53,092 nucleotides of DNA from Roseiarcus fermentans (lineage in GTDB: Bacteria > Pseudomonadota > Alphaproteobacteria > Rhizobiales > Beijerinckiaceae): assembly GCF_003315135.1 (NCBI RefSeq), contig NZ_QNRK01000045.1, positions 1 to 53,092 on the forward strand, in the 5' to 3' direction. Below, one piece after another: positions 1-8,722 of the stretch (position 1 is the stretch's first letter; each line of letters opens with the position of its first letter). The notes beneath the pieces were generated by a model. The model worked only from the letters and a program-made list of their open reading frames with translations, was not told where the DNA came from and ran no database searches. A program made the translations under genes and the position numbers.

Positions 1-124
1 AGCCGAGCTCGTCGACGATCAGGAGCTTGGGTTTGGCGAAGAAGCCGAGCCGCTCGTCGAGTCGACCCTCCGCATGGGCCTTGGCGAGACCCGCGGCCCG
101 CGCGTATGCGGGGATATCGGACAT
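1..124 (-). pseudogene. 5'-truncated IS21-family istB (transposition helper ATPase) fragment
   Basis: The minus strand encodes a short open frame that runs off the left edge. After about a dozen unrelated residues (MSDIPAYARAAG) it reads LAKAHAEGRLDERL, then FFAKPKLLIVDELG. These match the middle of IstB, the AAA+ helper ATPase of IS21-type elements, including the Walker B region (LLIVDELG). IstB normally has a Walker A motif and roughly 100 or more residues before this point; none of that is present, so the gene is missing its 5' part and is joined to foreign sequence near position 85-90. Whether the rest of the element survives lies outside the window. The ATG at 124 may be fortuitous. The IstB identity is fairly sure; the broken state is inferred from the missing N-terminal half. 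Confidence 0.65.
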
Positions 125-162
125 GGGCGTTCTCCATGGGCGTTCTCGATGTCGCAGGATTG

Positions 163-177
163 GAACAAACATAGAAC
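163..177. promoter_or_regulatory. SOS box (LexA operator), alphaproteobacterial type
   Basis: The plus strand reads GAAC-N7-GAAC, which on the minus strand is GTTCTATGTTTGTTC, an exact match to the alphaproteobacterial LexA consensus GTTC-N7-GTTC. It lies about 40 bp upstream of the minus-strand ATG of the istB fragment and about 200 bp upstream of the plus-strand oxidoreductase. Neither is a usual SOS gene, so the original target may have been displaced by the istB junction. The site match is seen; function is inferred. Confidence 0.55.
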
Positions 178-379
178 ATATTCGGCAGGCGGGCAAGGAA
201 TTCCCGAGCGGTGCGGGCCGCCGGGCGTTGATCGCGAGGCCGATGCCCCGCGCCCGCCTCGCCCTGAAGCCCGAGTCTTCCTTGTCCGGCGGCGGCTTCG
301 GCGCGTTGCCGCTCGCCGTCCGCAGCCTTAGGGTCGCGCCTCCGCCCGGCGCCGACGCCGGCCGACGAGGAGACGCCCC

Positions 380-1375
380 ATGCCCACCAACCTTCAGATC
401 CTCCTGGACCATCGCCCCACCGACAAGGTCTCCCCCGCCAATTTCCGCTTCGTCGAGACGCCCGTCCCCGCGCCCGGACCCGGCCAGGTTCTGGTGCGGC
501 AGACCTTTGTGTCGCTCGATCCCTACATGCGCGGACGGCTCAGCGACGCCAAATCCTACGCCAGGCCGCAGGAGGTCGGCGCGGTGATGCAAGGCGGGGC
601 GGTCGGAGTGGTCGAGGCCTCGAACAACCCGCGCTTCCAGCCGGGCGAGGCGGTGGTCGGCATGGGCGGCTGGCAGCGCTACTGGCTCAGCGACGGCGGC
701 GACCTCAGGGTCGTGGACGCGCGCGCGATCCCGATCCAGGCCTATCTCGGCCCGGTCGGCATGCCGGGCGTCACCGCCTGGTACGGCCTGAACACAATCA
801 TCGCGCCGAAGGCGGGCGAGACGGTGCTGGTCTCGGCCGCGACCGGCGCGGTCGGCTCGGTCGTCGGCCAGCTCGCCCGGGCGGGCGGCGCACGGGCGGT
901 CGGAATCGCCGGCGGCGCCGAGAAATGCGCCTTCGCCGTCGACGAACTCGGCTACGATGCCTGCGTCGATCACAAGTCGCCGACCTTCGCCGCGGATCTG
1001 AAGGCCGCAGTTCCCGATGGCGTCGACGGCGTGTTCGAGAACGTGGGCGGCGAGCCGTTCCAGCAGGCGCTTCGACGGCTGAACGATTTCGCCCGGCTCG
1101 CGATCTGCGGCCTGATCGCTTCTTATGAGGGGGCGCCGACCGCGCTGCCCGACATGCGCGTCTTCCTCGTCCGGCGCATCAAGATCGAGGGCTTCATCGT
1201 GTCGGACCACATGTCGCTGTGGCCGCAGGCGCTGACCGAGCTCGCCGGCCACGCCGCCGCCGGGCGGCTGAAGTGGCGCGAGACCATTCGCGAGGGTCTC
1301 GAGGCGGCCCCGCAGGCGCTGGTCGACCTGCTGCATGGCGAGAATTTCGGCAAGATGCTGGTCCGCGTCGATTGA
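380..1375 (+). CDS. NADP-dependent oxidoreductase, MDR family (CurA/leukotriene B4 dehydrogenase-like)
   Basis: A 331-residue zinc-independent medium-chain dehydrogenase/reductase. Family hallmarks are DPYMRGRL near residue 50 and the Rossmann nucleotide-binding motif SAATGAVGSVVGQLA near residues 150-165. The family reduces alpha,beta-unsaturated ketones or aldehydes (for example NADPH-dependent curcumin reductase) in the cytosol. The length is normal for the family (about 330-345). The start is supported by GAGGAG about 8 bp before the ATG. The gene stands alone upstream of the RibB gene on the same strand, about 150 bp away, and nothing in the context fixes its substrate. Confidence 0.85.
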   Translation: MPTNLQILLDHRPTDKVSPANFRFVETPVPAPGPGQVLVRQTFVSLDPYMRGRLSDAKSYARPQEVGAVMQGGAVGVVEASNNPRFQPGEAVVGMGGWQRYWLSDGGDLRVVDARAIPIQAYLGPVGMPGVTAWYGLNTIIAPKAGETVLVSAATGAVGSVVGQLARAGGARAVGIAGGAEKCAFAVDELGYDACVDHKSPTFAADLKAAVPDGVDGVFENVGGEPFQQALRRLNDFARLAICGLIASYEGAPTALPDMRVFLVRRIKIEGFIVSDHMSLWPQALTELAGHAAAGRLKWRETIREGLEAAPQALVDLLHGENFGKMLVRVD

Positions 1376-1426
1376 GCAAAACTCAATTCGTCCACGCGAT
1401 TTGAGCGCTATTGAAATTCCGATCGA

Positions 1427-1481
1427 CCGCGGCTAGGTGTCCGCCGCGGACGCGGGGCGCCGGACATGCAGTCCGGCGCCC
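1427..1481 (+). other. Tandem hairpins in the leader of the RibB gene
   Basis: Two adjacent inverted repeats lie between the oxidoreductase and the RibB-like gene. The first pairs CCGCGG at 1427-1432 with CCGCGG at 1444-1449. The second is a perfect 11-bp stem, GGGCGCCGGAC at 1455-1465 with GTCCGGCGCCC at 1471-1481, closing a 5-nt loop. No U-tract follows, so it is not a standard intrinsic terminator. It sits 45 bp upstream of the chosen start. A role in controlling the downstream gene, or as an operator, is only inference. Confidence 0.4.
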
Positions 1482-1526
1482 TCGCGCCCCGTGTCGGAGG
1501 TCATCCCTGGCCGCAAGGTCGCCCGC

Positions 1527-2816
1527 ATGAAACTCGCCGACTGGCTCCGCCAGAACGCCGTCACCCGCGTGGAATTCGCCCGGCGCATCGGGGTGTCCCC
1601 GGGCGCGGTGACGCTGATCTGCCGCGACGACGGCGCCTGGCTTTCGCGCGAGACCGCCGAGCGTATCGTCGCCGAGACCCGGGGCGCGGTGACCCCCAAC
1701 GATTTTCTTCTCCATCCGCCGACAGGGCGAAAGGGACACGACATGAACCACCCCGTTACGAAAGCGATCGAAGCGTTCGCGCGCGGAGCGATCGTGGTCG
1801 TCACGGACGACGACGACCGCGAGAACGAGGGCGACATGATCGTCGCCGCTTCGCTCTGCACCACCGAGGCGATGGCGTTCATCATCCGCAACGGCTGCGG
1901 CATCGTGTGCGCGCCGCTGACGGCGGACAATGCCCGCAGGTTGAACCTTCCTCCGATGGTGGCCGCCAACGATGCGCCGCTCGGCACCGCCTTCACCGTC
2001 TCGGTCGATGTGAAGCACGGCATGACCACCGGCATTTCGGCCGAGCAGCGCTGCAATACGGTTCGCGCGCTCGCCAACGGCAACATGGGGGCGAGCGACT
2101 TCGTCCGACCCGGCCACGTGTTTCCGCTGATCGCGAAAGAGGGCGGCGTGCTCATGCGCTCCGGCCACACCGAGGCCGCCATCGACCTGTGCAGGCTCGC
2201 CAAACTCCCCATGGTCGCGGTCATCTGCGAGCTCGCCAACGACGACGGCACCGTCATGGTCGGGCCGCAGATCGCGGCGTTCGCCGAAAAGCACGGCCTC
2301 GAGCGCATCTCGGTCGCCGACCTCATCGCCTACCGCGAGGGCCGTGAGAAACTGGTCGAGCGCTTCGCGACCTTTCCGGTCGAGACGCCGTTCGGCGAGC
2401 TCAAGGGCTACGCCTATCGGACGCCCTTCGACACCGTCACGCATTTCGCCTTCGTGCACGGATCGATCGGCGACGGCCGCGACATGCCGGCCCGGCTCCA
2501 TCGCTGCGACATCATCAACGACGTGTTCGGCGGCGGCTCGATCCCCAAGGTTCTGCAGCAGTTCAAGGACGAAGGCCGGGGGGTCCTCGTCTACCTGCGC
2601 GACGGCTCGGCGGGCGTGCCGGCGAATTTCGGCGCGGAGGCGGCCGGATCCGATGGCGCGCGCGCCCAGCAGTGGCGCGAGGTCGGCCTCGGCGCCCAGA
2701 TCCTGCGCGATCTCGGCGTCTCTTCGATCCGGCTGCGGACGAACCATCCGCGCACCTATGTCGGCCTCTCCGGTTTCGGCATCGAGATTGCGGCGGTCGA
2801 ACCGATCGAAGGGTGA
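1527..2816 (+). CDS. ribB: 3,4-dihydroxy-2-butanone 4-phosphate synthase with N-terminal HTH and degenerate GTP cyclohydrolase II domain (HTH-RibB-RibX)
   Basis: Makes the four-carbon riboflavin precursor from ribulose 5-phosphate. Three parts are visible in one uninterrupted frame. Residues 1-70 form a small helix-turn-helix-like domain (MKLADWLRQNAVTRVEFARR, then GVSPGAVTL). Residues about 73-280 are RibB, with the metal/substrate motif DDDDRENEGD, then TTGISAEQR and RPGHVFPL. Residues about 290-429 resemble GTP cyclohydrolase II, but the zinc cysteines of the RCDCG motif are replaced: after CDIINDVFGGG comes SIPKV. That fits the RibX type, expected to lack cyclohydrolase activity. The start at 1527 includes the HTH; an internal ATG at 1743, preceded by AAAGGGA, would yield RibBX alone. 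RibB activity is near certain; the HTH binding DNA is inferred. Confidence 0.85.
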   Translation: MKLADWLRQNAVTRVEFARRIGVSPGAVTLICRDDGAWLSRETAERIVAETRGAVTPNDFLLHPPTGRKGHDMNHPVTKAIEAFARGAIVVVTDDDDRENEGDMIVAASLCTTEAMAFIIRNGCGIVCAPLTADNARRLNLPPMVAANDAPLGTAFTVSVDVKHGMTTGISAEQRCNTVRALANGNMGASDFVRPGHVFPLIAKEGGVLMRSGHTEAAIDLCRLAKLPMVAVICELANDDGTVMVGPQIAAFAEKHGLERISVADLIAYREGREKLVERFATFPVETPFGELKGYAYRTPFDTVTHFAFVHGSIGDGRDMPARLHRCDIINDVFGGGSIPKVLQQFKDEGRGVLVYLRDGSAGVPANFGAEAAGSDGARAQQWREVGLGAQILRDLGVSSIRLRTNHPRTYVGLSGFGIEIAAVEPIEG

Positions 2817-2848
2817 GCCACGCCGCCCGCAAGGCCGCGCTTTATGCC

Positions 2849-2877
2849 TTGCGCCGGCGGGACGCTTGGACTATATC
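2849..2877 (+). promoter_or_regulatory. Putative sigma-70 promoter of the rimP-nusA-infB operon
   Basis: TTGCGC (2849-2854) and TATATC (2872-2877) are separated by exactly 17 bp. They lie about 50 bp upstream of the leader hairpin and 100 bp upstream of rimP. Position and spacing fit a housekeeping promoter; strength and use are inferred. Confidence 0.42.
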
Positions 2878-2929
2878 GCGCTCCAACAACATCTCATAAC
2901 CTTTCATCGACCGGATGGAAGGAACGGTT

Positions 2930-2963
2930 GAGAGTGGGCCCCGTCCGGGACCCGCTCTTTTTT
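2930..2963 (+). terminator. Intrinsic terminator / attenuator in the rimP leader
   Basis: A GC-rich imperfect stem (GAG..TGGG.CCC pairing with GGG.CCCGCTC) is followed directly by six T residues at 2958-2963. It lies downstream of the putative promoter and only 16 bp before the rimP ATG, so it would terminate transcription ahead of the operon unless read through. In other bacteria the nusA operon leader is a site of NusA-dependent feedback; the same role here is inferred. Confidence 0.6.
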
Positions 2964-2978
2964 ATTTCCGCGAGGGTC

Positions 2979-3692
2979 ATGGCCGAGGAACCACTCCAAA
3001 CCGTCGACGCCGAAGCGCTCGACGAGCCGCGTCTGATCGAGGACGCGGGCGCGGCCCAGCGCATCGGCCGGATCGCCGCGCCGGCGCTGCGCGATCTCGG
3101 CCTCAGACTGGTGCGGGTGAAGATCTCGGCAGCCAGCGGCGCGACCGTGCAGGTGATGGCGGAACGCTCCGACGGCACGATGACGATCGACGACTGCGAA
3201 CGCGCGAGCGAAGCCCTTTCGCCGGTTTTCGACGCCGAGGACATCATGACGCAGGCGTATCGGCTTGAACTTTCGTCCCCCGGCATCGACCGGCCGCTCG
3301 TGCGCCGCTCGGATTTCGAGCGCGCCGTCGGCCACGAGGCGAAGATCGAGATGGCGACGCCGGTCGATGGCCGCAAGCGCTTCCGCGGCCGCATCGAGGC
3401 GGTCGCTCCCGATTCCGCCGGCGCGACGGTCCGGCTCGTCGTCGTGGCCGACGACAAGAGCGAGACCGCCTTCGATCTTCCGGTCGCGGCGATGGGCGAC
3501 GCCCGGCTCGTCCTCACCGACGATCTGATCCGCGCCGCGCTCCGGCGCGAGAAGGCCGCGCTGAAGGAGGCGAAGCGCCGACCGGGCGCGGCGCCTCCGG
3601 CGAAGGCCAAGGCCGACCCGAAACGAAAAGCCGCGGCCCGCGGCGCGGCGAAGCCGCACGGGCCTGACGAAGGAGACACTCATGGCCGTTAG
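2979..3692 (+). CDS. rimP: Ribosome maturation factor RimP
   Basis: A 237-residue cytosolic factor for 30S subunit maturation. RimP hallmarks are the segment [12 protein letters not shown] with the following R-R-DFERAVG, and the N-terminal alpha/beta domain with [12 protein letters not shown]. The C-terminal tail (about 50 residues, rich in Lys, Ala, Arg and Pro) is longer than in E. coli RimP, as is common in Hyphomicrobiales. The ATG at 2979 is the first plausible start after the leader terminator; the frame is open further upstream, but through the hairpin. The end overlaps the nusA start by 11 bp, suggesting translational coupling. First gene of the nusA-infB operon. Confidence 0.9.
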   Translation: MAEEPLQTVDAEALDEPRLIEDAGAAQRIGRIAAPALRDLGLRLVRVKISAASGATVQVMAERSDGTMTIDDCERASEALSPVFDAEDIMTQAYRLELSSPGIDRPLVRRSDFERAVGHEAKIEMATPVDGRKRFRGRIEAVAPDSAGATVRLVVVADDKSETAFDLPVAAMGDARLVLTDDLIRAALRREKAALKEAKRRPGAAPPAKAKADPKRKAAARGAAKPHGPDEGDTHGR

Positions 3693-5265
3693 CGCCAACC
3701 GACTCGAACTCCTGCAGATCGTCGACGCCGTCGCGCGCGAGAAATCGATCGACCGTTCGATCGTGCTCGCCTCGATGGAGGACGCGATGCAGAAGGCCGC
3801 GCGTTCGCGCTACGGCCAGGAGACCGAGGTGCGCGCGGAGATCAACCCGAAGACCGGCGAGATCCGCTTCTCGCGATTGTTGCTGGTGGTCGACGAGGTC
3901 GAGAACGACGCGACCCAGATGACGCTCGCCGACGCCCAGAAGAAGAATCCGTCGGCGCAGATCGGCGACTGGATCTCCGAATCGCTGCCGCCGTTCGACT
4001 ACGGCCGCATTCCCGCGCAGGCCTCGAAACAGGTGCTGGTGCAGAAGATCCGCGAGGCCGAGCGCGACAAGCAGTACGAGGTGTTCAAGGACCGGATCGG
4101 CGAAATCATCAACGGCGCGGTCAAGCGGGTCGAATACGGCAACGTCGTCGTCGACCTCGGCGGCGCGGGCGGCGAAGCGGTGGTGCGGCGCGACGAGCTC
4201 GTTCCGCGCGAGATGTTCCGCCCCGGCGACCGCATCCGCGCCTATGTCTACGACGTGCGTCGCGAGGCGCGCGGACCGCAGATCTTCCTCAGCCGCACCC
4301 ATCCGCAGTTCACCGCGAAACTGTTCGCCCAGGAGGTGCCGGAGATTTACGACGGCATCGTCGAGGTGAGGGCGGTGGCGCGCGATCCGGGCTCGCGCGC
4401 CAAGATCGCCGTGACGTCGAACGATTCCTCCATCGACCCCGTCGGGGCCTGCGTCGGCATGCGCGGCTCGCGCGTGCAGGCGGTGGTCAACGAGCTGCAG
4501 GGCGAAAAGATCGACATCATCCCCTGGTCGCCGGACGCAGCGACCTTCATCGTCAACGCGCTCCAGCCGGCCGAGGTGATGAAGGTCGTGCTCGACGAGG
4601 ACTCGACCCGGATCGAGGTCGTCGTGCCCGACGATCAGCTGTCGCTGGCGATCGGCCGGCGCGGCCAGAACGTCCGTCTCGCTTCGCAGCTCACCGGCTG
4701 GGACATCGACATTCTGACCGAGGCCGAGGAATCGGAGCGTCGCCAGAAGGAATTCGCCGAGCGCACCGCCCAGTTCATGGCCGCGCTCGACGTCGACGAG
4801 ACGGTCGCCCAGCTGCTCGCCTCCGAGGGCTTCCGCACAGTCGAGGAAATCGCCTACGTCGAGCTGCACGAACTGGCGACGATCGAAGGCTTCGACGAGG
4901 AGACGGCGGGAGAAATTCAAATGCGCGCACAGAACCACCTGGCCGCGATCGAGGCTGCGCTGGACGAGAAGCGGGTGGCGCTGGGCGTCGCCGACGAGCT
5001 GAAGGAGATCGACGGCCTGACCACCGCGATGCTGGTCAGGCTCGGCGAGAGCGGCGTCAGGACGCTCGAGGATCTGGCCGATTGCGCGAGCGACGATCTC
5101 GTCGGCTGGTCCGAGGGCGACCAGGCGAAGTCCGGCCATCTGGCCGGCTTCGACGTCACCCGGGCGCAGGCCGACGCCATGATCCTGGACGCGCGCGTCC
5201 GCGCCGGCTGGATCGAGGCGCCGGCGCCGGAGAGCGAGGGCGGCGAGGAAGGGGAGGCGGCCTGA
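3682..5265 (+). CDS. nusA: Transcription termination/antitermination factor NusA
   Basis: A 527-residue RNA polymerase-binding factor. In order it shows the NusA N-terminal domain ([19 protein letters not shown]), an S1 domain around residues 135-200, two KH domains ([12 protein letters not shown] and [15 protein letters not shown]) and two C-terminal helix-hairpin-helix repeats, the second beginning near residue 430. The very acidic tail ends in EGGEEGEAA. The length is typical for alphaproteobacteria. AAGGAG precedes the ATG, which lies inside the 3' end of rimP. The gene probably feeds back on its own operon through the leader terminator; that is inference from other species. Confidence 0.95.
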   Translation: MAVSANRLELLQIVDAVAREKSIDRSIVLASMEDAMQKAARSRYGQETEVRAEINPKTGEIRFSRLLLVVDEVENDATQMTLADAQKKNPSAQIGDWISESLPPFDYGRIPAQASKQVLVQKIREAERDKQYEVFKDRIGEIINGAVKRVEYGNVVVDLGGAGGEAVVRRDELVPREMFRPGDRIRAYVYDVRREARGPQIFLSRTHPQFTAKLFAQEVPEIYDGIVEVRAVARDPGSRAKIAVTSNDSSIDPVGACVGMRGSRVQAVVNELQGEKIDIIPWSPDAATFIVNALQPAEVMKVVLDEDSTRIEVVVPDDQLSLAIGRRGQNVRLASQLTGWDIDILTEAEESERRQKEFAERTAQFMAALDVDETVAQLLASEGFRTVEEIAYVELHELATIEGFDEETAGEIQMRAQNHLAAIEAALDEKRVALGVADELKEIDGLTTAMLVRLGESGVRTLEDLADCASDDLVGWSEGDQAKSGHLAGFDVTRAQADAMILDARVRAGWIEAPAPESEGGEEGEAA

Positions 5266-5272
5266 CGGGCCC

Positions 5273-5998
5273 ATGAGCGACGGATTGCGGACCAGCGCGC
5301 GCGACGAAGAGGGCGGGTCGGAGCGGACCTGCATCGTAACGGGGGCGAAGGGGCCTCCGGAGGCGATGCTGCGCTTCGCCCTCGCCCCGGACGGCTCGGT
5401 CGTGCCCGACATTCGCCGCAAGCTCCCGGGCCGCGGCGTCTGGACGAGCCTCAGCGCCGAAGCGGTCCGGCGCGCCGCCGCCAAGGGCGCGTTCGCGCGC
5501 GGCTTCCGCGCGCCGGCGGCGGCGCCGCCCGATCTCGCCGACGCCGTGGACGGCCTGCTCGAACGCGACGCGTTGCAGTCGCTGTCGATGGCGGTGAAGG
5601 CCGGGCTCGTCGTCTCGGGCGCTTTCAAAGTCGACGCGGCGATCGCGGCGGGAGGCCTGGCGGCCCTGATCCAGGCGGCGGACGCGGCGGCCGACGGCGC
5701 AGCGAAGCGGGAACAGGCGCTCAGGAGCAGACTCGGCGAGGCCGCGGCGGCGGTCGCGCGAATCAAACTTTTCTCTTCCCGTCAATTGGATTTGGCATTG
5801 GGGAAGGCAAATGTGGTACATGCTGCGCTCAAATCCGGCGCGGCGGCATCGGCCTTTCTGGCGAGGGCTGAGCGGCTGCGCCGTTTTCGCGCGGGCGCTG
5901 CGGAACAGGATCCGAACGAGGGCGGCGGCGACGCGCTGGCCGCAAGTCCGGCGGCCAGCGGCCGATCGGACGAATTGGCTGAAAAGCCAACGAATTAG
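5273..5998 (+). CDS. ylxR: YlxR-family RNA-binding protein (DUF448) with C-terminal L7Ae-like domain
   Basis: A 241-residue protein between nusA and infB, the conserved place for YlxR. The N-terminal third carries the YlxR pattern (RTCIVTG near residue 19, then [15 protein letters not shown] and LPGRGVW). The middle, residues about 90-185, resembles the ribosomal L7Ae-like fold often fused to it in alphaproteobacteria ([19 protein letters not shown]). The last 45 residues are low complexity. YlxR proteins bind structured RNA, and in some Gram-positives modulate RNase P; the role here is not established. It starts 7 bp after nusA and ends just before infB, so it is clearly in the operon. Confidence 0.88.
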   Translation: MSDGLRTSARDEEGGSERTCIVTGAKGPPEAMLRFALAPDGSVVPDIRRKLPGRGVWTSLSAEAVRRAAAKGAFARGFRAPAAAPPDLADAVDGLLERDALQSLSMAVKAGLVVSGAFKVDAAIAAGGLAALIQAADAAADGAAKREQALRSRLGEAAAAVARIKLFSSRQLDLALGKANVVHAALKSGAAASAFLARAERLRRFRAGAAEQDPNEGGGDALAASPAASGRSDELAEKPTN

Positions 5999-6006
5999 GA
6001 ATGGGC

Positions 6007-8694
6007 ATGAGCGAAACCAGCAATAGCGACAAGCCGACCGGCGCCGCGCCGCCGAAAGCGACCCTGCACCTGAAGCGTCCGGTCGAACAGGGCACCGTGC
6101 GCCAGAGCTTTTCGCATGGGCGCAGCAAGGCTGTCGTGGTCGAGAAGGTCAAGCGTCGGGTCGCCGGCCCGGGCGAGGTCCTGCCCCCGGCCGCCCCGAG
6201 CGCGCCGCCGCCGCCCAAGCCCGCAGCGACGGTCGCGCCGACGAAGGGCGCGCCGTCGCGGCCCAACGCTCCTCCGCCGCCCAAGACCGGAGTCGTCCTG
6301 CCGACGCTGAGCGCCGAGCAACGGGAAGCGCGCGCCCGGGCGCTGCTCGAGGCCCGCGCCCGGGAAGAGGAAGATCGCCGCCGTCAGGAGGCCGACGCAG
6401 AGGCGCGCCGCGAACGCGAGGCGCGCGAGCGCGCCGAACGCGAAGCGGCCGAAGCGCGCAAGCGCGAGGAAGAAACCCGCCGCACCCAGGAGGCCGCGTT
6501 CAAGCGCCAGGCCGAGGAAGAGGCGCGTCGCCGCCTCGCGGGCGGCGAACCCGCTCCCGCGCCGACCGCGGCTCAGCCCCGGCCCGCCACGGTCAGGCCG
6601 CCGGCGCAGGCCGAGGCGAGGCCTGCGGCGCCCGCGCCCCGCCCCCCCGCCGCCCCTGTCCCCGCCGCGGCCAAGCCCGCTCCCGCCGCCGCCAGGCCCG
6701 CGGGCGAGGAGACCCGTCCGGTCAAGCGCCCGACCCTCACCCCGATCCTGCCGCAGAAGGTCGCCGTGCCGACGCCGCGTCCGACGCGCGGCGGCGCGGA
6801 GCGAAACCGCGGCCGTCTGACGGTCGCGACCGCCACCTCGGCCGAGGAGGAGCGCACCCGTTCGGTCGCCTCCTTCCGCCGCCGCACCCAGCGCCTCAAG
6901 GGCGGCGGGATGCAGGACCACAAGGAGAAGATCGCGCGCGAGATCGTGCTTCCCGAAGCGATCACCATTCAGGAGCTCGCCGCCCGCATGTCGGAGCGGG
7001 CGGTCGACGTGATCAAGCTTCTCATGCGCCAGGGGCGCATGGTCACGCTCACCGACGTGCTCGACGCCGACACGGCCGAGCTGATCGCCGAGGAGATGGG
7101 ACACACGGTCAAGCGCGTCGCCGATTCCGACGTCGAGGAAGGCCTGTTCGACAGTCCCGACGAGGAGGGCGCTTCGGTTCCGCGGCCGCCGATCGTGACC
7201 ATCATGGGCCACGTCGACCACGGCAAGACCTCGCTGCTCGACGCCATCCGCCACGCCAACGTGGTGTCGGGCGAGGCCGGCGGCATCACCCAGCACATCG
7301 GCGCCTATCAGGTGATCGCGCCCGGCGGCGAGGCGATCACCTTCATCGACACGCCCGGCCACGCCGCCTTCACCGCCATGCGCGCCCGCGGCGCCAAGGT
7401 GACCGACATCGTCGTGCTGGTGGTGGCGGCCGACGACGGCGTGATGCCGCAGACGATCGAGGCGATCCGCCACGCCAAGGCGGCGGGGGCGCCGATCATC
7501 GTCGCCATCAACAAGATCGACAAGCCGGAAGCCGACCCCCAGCGCGTGACGCAGGAACTCCTCCAGCACGACGTGCAGGTCGAGGCGTTCGGCGGCGACA
7601 CCCTGGCGGTCGAGGTTTCGGCGAAGAACCATACCAATCTCGACAAGCTGCTCGAGGCGATCGCCCTGCAAGCCGAACTTCTCGACCTGGTCGCCGATCC
7701 GGCGCGCAGCGCCGAGGGGACGGTGATCGAGGCCCGCCTCGATCGCGGCCGCGGGCCGGTCGCGACCGTGCTGGTTCAGCGCGGCACGCTCAGCGTCGGC
7801 GACCTCGTGGTCGCGGGCTCGAACTGGGGTCGCGTTCGCGCGCTCATCACCGACAAGGGGCAAGCCATCGACGAGGCTCCGCCGGCCATGCCGGTCGAGG
7901 TGCTCGGCTTCGACGGCGCGCCCGAGGCGGGCGATCGCGTGGCCGTGGTCGAATCGGAGGCCCGCGCGCGGGAGATCACCGAATATCGCGAGCGCATGAA
8001 GCGCGAAAAGGCGGTGGCGCGCGGCCCGGCGGTGCGCACCTCGCTCTCCGACATGATGAGCAACCTCAAGGCGGCAGGCCACAAGGAGCTCCCCATCGTC
8101 GTCAAGGGCGACGTGCAGGGCTCGGTCGAGGCGATCACCGCCGCGCTCGAGAAGCTCGGCAACGACGAGGTCGTGGCGCGCGTCATCCACGGCGCGGTCG
8201 GCGGCGTCACCGAATCCGACGTCACGCTCGCCACCGCCTCCAAGGCCGTCATCCTCGGCTTCAACGTGCGCGCCCACAAGGAGGCGCGCGAGCTCGCCGA
8301 GCAGTCGGGAATCGAGATCCGTTACTACAACATCATCTACAACCTGGTGGATGACGTGAAGGCGGCCCTCTCCGGCATGCTGGCGCCGACGATGCGCGAG
8401 ACCATGCTCGGCAACGCCCAGATCCTCGAGATCTTCCACATCTCGAAGGTCGGCAACGTCGCGGGCTGCCGGGTCCTCGACGGCGTCGTCCAGCGCGGCG
8501 CCCATGTGCGGCTGATCCGCGACAACGTCGTCGTGCACGAGGGCAAGCTGTCGACGCTCAAGCGCTTCAAGGACGAAGTCGGCCAGGTGCAGGCCGGTCA
8601 GGAATGCGGCATGGCGTTCGAAAACTACCAGGACATGCGCGCCGGCGACATCATCGAGTGCTACAACGTCGAGGAAATCCGGCGCACGCTGTGA
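6007..8694 (+). CDS. infB: Translation initiation factor IF-2
   Basis: An 895-residue GTPase that brings fMet-tRNA to the 30S subunit. The N-terminal 300 residues are a charged/Ala-Pro-rich region, including a long Arg/Glu helix near residues 105-175. Then come the IF2_N domain ([20 protein letters not shown]) and the G domain: GHVDHGKTS (G1, about residue 401), [12 protein letters not shown] (G2), DTPGHAAF (G3), NKID (G4) and SAK (G5), followed by domains II-IV. The ATG at 6007 has AGGA about 7 bp upstream; the ATG at 6001 would have none at a workable distance. It follows ylxR by 8 bp. Normally rbfA comes next, but a Uma2-like gene intervenes here. Confidence 0.95.
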   Translation: MSETSNSDKPTGAAPPKATLHLKRPVEQGTVRQSFSHGRSKAVVVEKVKRRVAGPGEVLPPAAPSAPPPPKPAATVAPTKGAPSRPNAPPPPKTGVVLPTLSAEQREARARALLEARAREEEDRRRQEADAEARREREARERAEREAAEARKREEETRRTQEAAFKRQAEEEARRRLAGGEPAPAPTAAQPRPATVRPPAQAEARPAAPAPRPPAAPVPAAAKPAPAAARPAGEETRPVKRPTLTPILPQKVAVPTPRPTRGGAERNRGRLTVATATSAEEERTRSVASFRRRTQRLKGGGMQDHKEKIAREIVLPEAITIQELAARMSERAVDVIKLLMRQGRMVTLTDVLDADTAELIAEEMGHTVKRVADSDVEEGLFDSPDEEGASVPRPPIVTIMGHVDHGKTSLLDAIRHANVVSGEAGGITQHIGAYQVIAPGGEAITFIDTPGHAAFTAMRARGAKVTDIVVLVVAADDGVMPQTIEAIRHAKAAGAPIIVAINKIDKPEADPQRVTQELLQHDVQVEAFGGDTLAVEVSAKNHTNLDKLLEAIALQAELLDLVADPARSAEGTVIEARLDRGRGPVATVLVQRGTLSVGDLVVAGSNWGRVRALITDKGQAIDEAPPAMPVEVLGFDGAPEAGDRVAVVESEARAREITEYRERMKREKAVARGPAVRTSLSDMMSNLKAAGHKELPIVVKGDVQGSVEAITAALEKLGNDEVVARVIHGAVGGVTESDVTLATASKAVILGFNVRAHKEARELAEQSGIEIRYYNIIYNLVDDVKAALSGMLAPTMRETMLGNAQILEIFHISKVGNVAGCRVLDGVVQRGAHVRLIRDNVVVHEGKLSTLKRFKDEVGQVQAGQECGMAFENYQDMRAGDIIECYNVEEIRRTL

Positions 8695-8722
8695 GGCGCG
8701 CGACGGACGGAGGCCATCGCTC

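Noticed and set aside
1376-1526. Possible FMN riboswitch before the RibB gene, because of TTGAAATTCC followed by ACCGCGG
   Set aside because: Only the first few bases resemble the RFN element. The other conserved blocks are missing, and the stems present do not fit. An Infernal scan with RF00050 would decide.
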